Made by a program: the position numbers and the translations under genes. Under the pieces are notes generated by a model that was not told the origin of the DNA, made no database searches, and saw only the letters and a list, made by a program, of their open reading frames with translations. Positions 58,001 through 64,000 of a DNA stretch of 64,000 nt are shown piece after piece (position 1 is the first letter of the stretch; every line of letters begins with the position of its first letter). Source of the DNA: Gracilaria gracilis (Eukaryota > Rhodophyta > Florideophyceae > Gracilariales > Gracilariaceae). The stretch covers positions 1-64,000 of the forward strand of contig JARGSG010000204.1 of NCBI GenBank assembly GCA_030374805.1. The letters are read 5' to 3'.

Positions 58001-59062
58001 CTGCGGTCAACCACAGCTCCTGTAGTGGCGAAGGCCTTCCTGGATAACTGGGTTTATCCGTACGGAATACCAAACTACTTGCTAACCGATAACGGAACTC
58101 AATTTGTCTCTAAGTTCTTTGAGACTGTATGTACCGCTTTGGGAACCAAACACGTACTAACGACCGCGTACCATCCGCAAACAAATGGTCAGGCCGAACG
58201 GTTTAACAAAACACTCGTGGAGAGGTTATGCCACTACGTAGCGGACCATCAGAACACTTGGCACGCGTATGTGCAACCTCTTACGTACAGTTACAACCTA
58301 CAGATCCATCGATCTCTCGGTACCGCACCGTTCGACGTTGCGCTAACGCGTTTACCCCCAAGCGGTCTGCTCGATGAGCCCAGTACTTCACTGGCCCCAA
58401 CGACGCCTACACAGCCCACTGCCGCTCGGTTAAAACGTTACACGCTCAAGCTCCTACAGGCCACGCTGCAGACCGCTCGGACAAAGTTGACCCACGCCCA
58501 ACAGCGCTATAAGGAAAACTTTGATAAATCCGTACGGTACACGCCGAGCTTCACCCCTGGGGAACAGATGTTTGTTGACCGAACGGACTATAAGAACGCA
58601 GAGGAAACCCTTACGGATCAGGAACGTACGTATCGGAAACTTTTACCGAAGACGGTTGGCCCGTTTAAGGTCGTATCCGCAACGGACGCCACTGTCACTC
58701 TGAACCAAGACGGTATTCACACCACCGTCAGTATTGACAGAGGCACAAAAGCCCCAACCGCACGGCCAACAACCACACCGGTCACTTCCGAACGGACACG
58801 CGGCACAGTAGCTGCTGACCCTGAGGGACCGTATGCGGACGAACCAGTCGACGACCAGCCCACTCCACCGCCCGGAACAGTTCCGAGCGTGGTGGAACGA
58901 GTCGTCGACCATCGCGACACCCCGAACGGACAGGAATACCTCGTACGATGGAACGGGTACCGCACCGATCAGGATACCTTCAAACCGCCAGAACACATCC
59001 CCCAGCACTTTATCGCCCGCTACTGGCGTCGCCGAAACCCTTCGGTAACGGCGACACCTTAA
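55016..59062 (+). CDS. Gypsy B pol polyprotein
   Basis: 1,348 codons without interruption. The first codon here is TTG, so it is probably expressed as gag-pol and not from its own start. Aspartic protease DTGAGP at residues 34-39 and LLGTSFIDKY; RT with LRFCVDYRHLNA, RMPFGLKNAPATFQ and YLDD near residue 493; RNase H from LDTDACDRQVGC (about 641); integrase zinc finger HLAHYSRLVGHPG...CRTCPA (about 892); catalytic Asp AMDIVGPF (about 963), Asp LTDNGTQF (about 1024) and Glu NGQAERFNK (about 1060); chromodomain EYLVRWNGYRTDQDTFKPPE at the C-terminus. All catalytic residues are intact. This is the best-preserved pol in the window and could still be functional. The purine tract AAGGAGGGGGA occurs at 55,787 and again at the stop codon (59,061). 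Confidence 0.95.
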   Translation: MKPKRSSFFSANYKVHVSVGLNTALTYPLTGVLDTGAGPCLVHEPHLPPNWRSKLRPDVRPRITDASKNQMDVVGVLPLMVRIGDLNVRVQFLVVSNLSTSVLLGTSFIDKYVLAILPPKRTILLRHSKPVSIQSSAYGPNAPSAPEPEPERETPSNKIHVVRPVVLLPMSETKVLVTTKTSGLVFLQSHHRTGSTLELTLLAGGVMELRPDVPFLVRVANFSDRSVRLHKNTVIGLALPSPVALITPQPSSRSDESKEGEHIPISGNNSEREYKDTEQEQETVRKVENDWTSKVQISPEYVTERDKVIELLRPFADMWDGHLGTNAAAKHRIHLEPGSKPIFQMPYRAGPTRRELERKEVTKQLAAGVIEPSSAEWASPVVFALKKDGSLRFCVDYRHLNATTVRDTYPLPRMDECIDSLGDAQIFSTLDANSGYWQTEMDEADRNKTTFTSHMGLYRYRRMPFGLKNAPATFQRALDIILSRVKWQYALVYLDDVIIYSRTVEEHYDHVRTILYMLRSAGVTLRLDKCYFFSGTVDYLGHVIRPGKLQVSLTTQNAIKQAKPPPTQTELRSFLGLCNVFRRFVANLARITAPLNRKLEKGQLTKFETLTDTEYEAFDELLQRLIRPPILAIPRQGYPYVLDTDACDRQVGCTLLQKQPDGGLLPIGYWSRSLSKTERQYSTTERECLAVVWAILHLRPYLEGQRFTVRTDHHFLRWILNLADASGRLVRWRLRLMEYDFDVVHLPGIKHQAADDLSRIRTDGEDDAPLDDEVPCLLVNDRTDDGYSITNITVNGAEYSDVCVDWPTPERKSARIPEVLAVTSEETNIVPVTVEELVRAQAEDPFCESVQKDIGNGVTLFDIDRNGLIVRKAPLDGAIQKVVPASLQARVLHLAHYSRLVGHPGSTRMYESLRRDFYWPHMANDVFQTVRDCRTCPATKGTHFKSEKLLKLFPAAGPLEFVAMDIVGPFTKSINGYQYILVTTDRFSKIARSIPLRSTTAPVVAKAFLDNWVYPYGIPNYLLTDNGTQFVSKFFETVCTALGTKHVLTTAYHPQTNGQAERFNKTLVERLCHYVADHQNTWHAYVQPLTYSYNLQIHRSLGTAPFDVALTRLPPSGLLDEPSTSLAPTTPTQPTAARLKRYTLKLLQATLQTARTKLTHAQQRYKENFDKSVRYTPSFTPGEQMFVDRTDYKNAEETLTDQERTYRKLLPKTVGPFKVVSATDATVTLNQDGIHTTVSIDRGTKAPTARPTTTPVTSERTRGTVAADPEGPYADEPVDDQPTPPPGTVPSVVERVVDHRDTPNGQEYLVRWNGYRTDQDTFKPPEHIPQHFIARYWRRRNPSVTATP

Positions 59063-59336
59063 GGAGGGGGAAAGGGGCGGATCCGAGATCCGAGATCGCA
59101 CGTACTGGCTCGCAAGCGGTGAACCGTCACGGGACACCAAAAGGCGCCGCCACTAAGTTATCACGGGGCGGCAAACCGCCACCAACGTACGCCTATTGGT
59201 CAATTACTTTTCGATTTTTACAAAACGCCGCCTTTCTCGACAACGGCACACGCAGAACGACATGCTATTGGCCCACAGGTCATCACAAACAATCACAAGT
59301 TTGCTTAGGAGAAAAGAAAGCTACGAGTACGCACGG

Positions 59337-61496
59337 TCAACTAAGTAGTCTTCTTCCAACCGGGCTTCGTAATACCACGCCCACGGGCACCCCACGGAGA
59401 GGTACCACGGCCCGCAGCGGAACCACCACGCGAACTCGGACAGGTTTTTGTCGGCTGGAACGCCAAGGCGCCCCAGGCCACGGCGAAGTGGCCACGACCT
59501 TCTTCTTCCCACCCGACTTATTGCCCGATTGGCTTGCGGGTGCGGGCGCCGGCTCTATGAGGTCCTCCTCAACCGTGACGGTCTCCGTTCCCTCCTGGTC
59601 TCCACTCGGAGACGGCATGGGAACATCCTGGACCGCAGGGGTTACCTCCTCTTTCGGAGTCTCCCCTTCGGGAGCCGCGTTCGTACCGCTCGGCCCTGCA
59701 CCGTCACCGGATTGGCCTTCACCTTCAGGCTCTTCCCCGGGCGGAATATAGGGCGCAACCAGCTCGACACCCTTGAAAAAGGACTCCGCCGCCTGGCGCA
59801 TGTTCTTCATGATATGGTCACCGATACGCTCCCCATCGACCTGTTGCGCAAAGACCTCATAGGATTTGGTCACCAGCTTCTCTAATGGCGGCGCGAACGT
59901 CGACATCGGCGTCCCATCTACACCGGGCGCCATACCTAGACCAGACGTCACGGACTTCTCGTAGGACGCGAGGACCAGTAAGGAGTGGGCCCGGAGGTAA
60001 CCGAGCAGGTTAAGCTGCGCCTGAGCCTGCTCACGGAGAGCAGTCTCGGCGTTGACCGCACGGCGCATCCATGCTCGGGCCGCCAACAGGGCGTCGTCAA
60101 GCGTCGCAGGTTCCTCTTCGACGAACGGAATACAAGCCGCACGGAGAGCCATGAAGGCCTTGTGCGTATCACCGTCCGAATTCGGGCTGGCGCTGTCCTC
60201 AATGGCGAACCCGGATTTGTCCCAAGACTTCCGACCGGATCCTGCCTGTACTCCTGCCTCCACAACGGTCTTCGCCTCAACGGGTGTCACCATTGGAGTC
60301 GGCAGTGGCGCCACGTCCTCGAAGTCCTGCGCCATGAACCCATGCGGGAAGAAGTCCGGAACGGTTTTGAAGGGCCAGGGGGGGAGACTCTCCGGACCCT
60401 TCAGGACACGAGTGATCGGCGTCGCGACCGATCCGGTCGAGGGCATCGCCAGGAACGTATCGGAGTAGTAGTCGTACCACAGGAACCCCGGAGTGTTGTC
60501 CCAATCGGTCTCCAACGAGTACTGTAACAGTTTCTCATCGACCTGCGATGGAAACACGGTGCAGCGGAGAACGTTCGGGAGTCCCATCTCGGCCAGGATA
60601 CATACCAGTTTGTACGGCATCGGAAACAACCGCCCGTACTTGGTTTGGCCGTCCTTGTGGTACAGACGCTCGTCTCCCGCACCGGTGAAGACCTCGATAC
60701 CTTCGTGGGCCGCCTGGAGGAACGCCATAAAGGCAAACACCGCTCACTCGGCATATACGACCTGACGGACAACACCCTGAATGGGTGAACCTTTGAGGAG
60801 CTCTTCCGAATGGTAAGCCAACACGGACGGAGTCGATACGGATAGGTTGCGGGACACATCGACGCTGGTCCACACTTCGTTTGTGGAGCAATACAAGTCC
60901 GATCGGCGATGAACAGGGACGTCAAAGAACTCGACGTTGTGCCAACTGTACAGGAACCTATGAGACGCTCGAATTCTCGCCTCCGTTGCGGTATTACTTC
61001 CCCACCGTTGACGGTCCAGCCAGTACAACTTGTCGTACGGCGGTTCGAACATCACCAACCCAAGCGGATTCATGTCCTTCTCGGGGAAGCCCGAATCGGA
61101 TGAGCAGCGGTGGAACAAACGCTGCAACGCCTCCTGATAGGTCTTCTCCTCCGGACAGCGCAGGTATAACATGTCACTCCGCCCGTAGGTCTCTTCACTC
61201 TTCCGTCCGGTCACACCAGGTAGGTGGTTCCAGCGGGCTTGCCAAGCTTCGATGCTTGTCCGTTTCGGATTGCGAATCACCATATCCCGCATCGGTAGCG
61301 CCGTCGGAATCGACGCGAATCGCTCGCCGTCGAAGAACCCCTTCTGGACGTATTCCGTGACGGATAGCGGAACCTGCTTCCTCCGGCAAGGAGCGGAAAG
61401 ACCGCGACGGAAGCGATGGTCATACTTCTGACCAGGTAACGGGACCGAACGGAAAGGTGTCGACGGTGTACCAGAGCCGCTCGGAGTCGGCGCCAT
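59337..61496 (-). pseudogene. Antisense ORF of gypsy B, one in-frame TGA
   Basis: 720 codons on the minus strand from ATG 61,496 to 59,337, interrupted only by TGA at 60,744. It is convergent with pol, 275 bp from the pol stop. N-terminus MAPTPSGSGTPSTPFRSVPL shares the (F/S)-SVPLP motif with the A and C antisense products. Further on, GFFDGERFASIP and IEAWQARWNHLPG may correspond to VFNEELIASY and WDWRRRVAVPP of A, weakly. Remaining features: a Trp/Tyr-rich middle (YDYYSDTF, WPFKTVPDFFPHGF), a long Ala/Glu/Gln helix (RRAVNAETALREQAQAQLNL), an acidic Gly/Pro-rich tail and a basic end (GNKSGGKKK). No known domain. A sense gag exists in this element, so this is an extra gene. Confidence 0.7.
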
Positions 61497-61499
61497 TGC

Positions 61500-62732
61500 G
61501 TGCGTAGGGTTGGATACGGAGTGAACCCACTCGGGCAGGTCGCCGCTTGGCTGGCGCTCTTACAGGGGAGGTGAACACGACAACGCGGTACTTGAGGTAT
61601 TACCGACCGTTTGGAATCGCCACGACGACTATGTCATCGTACAGGCACCGCGCGGACGAAATGTCAGTGCTGACCAATTTATTTTTATTGGAGGATCAGG
61701 AGCTGACGTTCCGCCACCCACTGCACACGAGATACACTATACACTCGCTTCGTCGCGGTGTCGCATCGCGTCCAATTCGTACGGTCGCTCGCCCGTACGG
61801 TGACAATGAGCACTGACGGTCCTTCGACCGCCAACCCATTTACGAAAGAGGACCACCGCTTCGGACACGGCGTACCCGCACGGACACGCGTTCGACCGCT
61901 AAGGGATCATCCGCCGTACGCTCTCCGTCGAGACGTGCGGCGCGCGCCAATACGCGTACCCGCCAGACGCCCTCCATCGAGACGTGCCGGTTGTACCGAA
62001 TGGATCCCCATCGGGCGTTCTCCTTCGAGATGAACCGCACGGAAAGACACGGATACACGCACGCCTTCGCTGCCGTCAGTACCCGTCTTCACGCCCGCTC
62101 GTACGTAACACGGCAAGCGTCCCCAACGGTTCCGTCTATATGGTGTCTCCTCCACTTAGGGAAATCGGGCATCGGTTCGCCCCTCCCATCCTGGGCAAAT
62201 TTTCCGAAAGCGAACGCTGCGGCTTTCCGTAACCCGTACGGGCTCCACGCACGCGTGCTGCGTGTTACCAAACGGATGACACCAAGTGCAGACCTCGCGG
62301 TAGGCGGGGCTGACGACTTCGAAGCCCTGCCGGACACGCTCCATGTGGCGACCGTCGCGGATGCCCTACAGGACGAGATGCACATTTCCGATCGGACTTG
62401 AACGTACGCGAGGCCAAGCACGTTGACGGTACTCGAACGATTGCCTACGGTCTGCACAGGTATAACGGTTGCGCGCACCCCGGATCACGCCTCGGGCGGC
62501 TTCGATCCCCCATTCGCGCACCAGTGCGTTTCGCTCCGCTTGGCTTGGATCTTTACCACGCGTACTTAAGGTCTTTTTCGTCGCTCCCGCTCTGGAAATT
62601 TTGGCATGGCTTCGCCCCGCCCTTTATGGGCAAAATTTCCGAACGGACATTATGGCGTCCTCTCAACCATGCGGACAATCGCGTAGCGACTTGGCAACAC
62701 TACGCGGCGCTTCGAGGGCGGAGCGCAAGTGT
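61500..62732. other. Non-coding internal region of gypsy B
   Basis: About 1.2 kb between the start of the antisense ORF and the polypurine tract. Open frames are short and motif-free. It would hold the promoter of the antisense ORF if one exists. CCGNACGG-type 8-mers are as dense as in the coding parts (for example 61,796, 61,878, 62,037, 62,239, 62,640). Confidence 0.6.
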
Positions 62733-62744
62733 AGGAGGGGGATC

Positions 62745-63286
62745 TGTAGTATAGTGGGCCCGGGTTGGGGCTCTGTATATCCGATTGGCCGTTCACGTAC
62801 AAAGGGGTGGTGCACGGTTGGCCGGTGCAGTAGCACCGCCACGTGTACAAGTTTGTGATCGAGTGCCGAACGGGTTGGCCGAACGTACAAGTTGGCCACG
62901 TGTACGGACTTGGTAGTGACAGTGCAAATTAGACCGATCGTACAGTAGTTAGTAATGGAGCCCAGACCCGATATTTAGTTGTAGCTCGGATCTTTCGAAG
63001 CCCCAATCGTAAACGACAAGCATCTTCTGCCGAACGTCTTCTTCGTTAGTTTGCACTCATGATAGACCGCAAGGCTAACTCTTTATTGGGTTTTTCAGAC
63101 CGTTCGTACCCTTCTGCACGTTCCTGTACGTGCCGGGTGATACCAATCGTCCACTCTCCCCTTGACCGCCCGGTGCTTCCCCAATTTCTCTCCGTTGGGT
63201 TTCATCACAGTCAAAAGACTGTACGCTGCCGCCCTTCCCGTCTCAAGACCGCTTTGGACTCTCTCATTTTTGTGCATTATACCATA
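62745..63286 (+). repeat. 3' LTR of gypsy element B
   Basis: Begins TGTAGTATAG right after AGGAGGGGGATC and ends TTATACCATA, the terminal CA having become TA. The GTGGG duplication follows immediately. Confidence 0.95.
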
Positions 63287-63291
63287 GTGGG

Positions 63292-64000
63292 CATGTGTCT
63301 TCAACGCAGTTTTAGCGCACGCTGTGGTGCTCGTGCACCTTCAAAAGGTGTTCGCGTATCACTGGAGGTATCTGCAACCCGCCTAGTCGCCTTATGGTCG
63401 CAGTGGTGGCTCCGGGGGCTACAAAAAAATAAGCAGTGCCCGTGTTGGCCCTCTTATGAAAAATGAGAAGCCAGACGAGAGAAGAACCCTTTGTTTCCTG
63501 TTTTTTGCCACGACCGCGACTGTCGCTGAATTCCTTTGCGTACAATTTTGCACGCGCTGTCTATTTTTTTACTGTCTAAGCTTTTAGCAGTGCTACATGC
63601 CTTGATATGTTGGCAAATGCGCTAGGTCTTTTGAGCAACGCGACAGCCACCTTATTTGCACTTTGTTGCTCTGTACAACCTAATAGCTTTTTTTATGTAG
63701 AATTTACGGTTGTTTCATTTTCGTTGTACTGACTGGTAGGATGTGTTATAAACCTTGGTTGTTTGGTACAAAACTTTTCTATAAAAATAAAGGTCTTAAT
63801 TGTGGTAGTAGTTTTGACCCTGCAGTTTGGTCTTGTTCTTTGCATAGAATTCTTGATAAAAAGGTTTTGCATAACAAGCGCAAAAGGAACGACCGGAATT
63901 ATTGAGAAGCACATCATTTCGTGAACTACGAAGATTATTTTTTTCTATATGTGCCAGTACTTGCTTCAGAGTGTCATTGTCAGTTGCGGGTTTTTTTACA
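63292..64000. other. Right flank, nothing recognised
   Basis: AT-rich sequence with no coding motif or repeat that I can support. Confidence 0.5.

Larger units (their letters stand above)
52079..63291 (+). mobile_element. Complete Ty3/gypsy chromovirus element B with GTGGG target duplication
   Basis: Element 52,084-63,286 (11,203 bp). LTRs are 52,084-52,625 and 62,745-63,286, both 542 bp. The 5-bp duplication GTGGG lies at 52,079-52,083 and 63,287-63,291. Internal order: gag (52,702-54,904), pol (from about 55,016 to 59,062), antisense ORF (61,496-59,337), about 1.2 kb non-coding, polypurine tract AGGAGGGGGAT (62,733-62,743). By eye the LTRs differ at about 30 of 542 sites without indels, so the insertion is not recent. 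After the 5' LTR I see no TGG-type primer-binding site. Confidence 0.95.

Overview
The window looks like a repeat-rich stretch of a eukaryotic nuclear genome. It has no operons, Shine-Dalgarno-linked genes or tRNAs. It carries a retinoblastoma-family gene, LINE, Ty1/copia, Ty3/gypsy and PIF/Harbinger-type elements, and a GC-rich gene-bearing stretch set against AT-richer repeat 'desert'. Few or very short introns, compact GC-rich genes and chromodomain-bearing gypsy elements would suit a florideophyte red alga such as Chondrus. That is inference; no sequence marker here proves it.

Layout. 1-3.6 kb holds broken LINE pieces (RT, RNase H and C-terminal CCHC fragments in both orientations). 4.09-4.97 kb is a GC-rich multi-pass membrane protein gene. 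6.19-9.70 kb (minus) is a retinoblastoma-related (RBR) gene whose pocket A/B and Cdk-site-rich tail are clear but which changes frame several times. 9.8-12.1 kb is GC-rich, tandemly repeated and palindromic non-coding sequence. 12.16-14.89 kb is a complete PIF/Harbinger-like transposon with 18-bp TIRs, an AAT target duplication, a transposase interrupted by two in-frame stops and a convergent accessory ORF. 15.3-16.9 kb holds two gypsy LTRs nearly abutting. 17-30 kb is AT-rich and mostly unrecognised, with a LINE tail (22.0 kb), an old gypsy integrase/chromodomain fragment (24.3-25.6 kb), tandem repeats and a long hairpin.

30.5-63.3 kb is dominated by nested retroelements: a copia RT/RNase H remnant (30.5-32.0, minus); gypsy C (32.0-38.2, minus, 5'-truncated); a second copia remnant (38.2-39.2, plus); an unrecognised minus-strand ORF (39.4-40.5); a second PIF-like transposase (41.6-42.9); a GC-rich possible host exon (43.2-43.9) cut by gypsy A (43.9-51.7, plus, 5'-truncated); and gypsy B (52,084-63,286, plus), complete with 542-bp LTRs and a GTGGG target-site duplication.

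The most interesting signal is shared by gypsy A, B and C. Each carries a long antisense ORF between the end of pol and the 3' LTR, convergent with gag-pol. In B it coexists with a conventional sense gag, so it is an additional gene and not a misplaced gag. A and C products are clearly homologous; B's is at best a distant relative in the same place. These elements also share repeated internal purine tracts resembling the 3' polypurine tract. B alone is saturated with an 8-mer of the form CCGNACGG/CCGTTCGG, in coding and non-coding sequence alike. Most broken genes here are interrupted mainly by in-frame stop codons.
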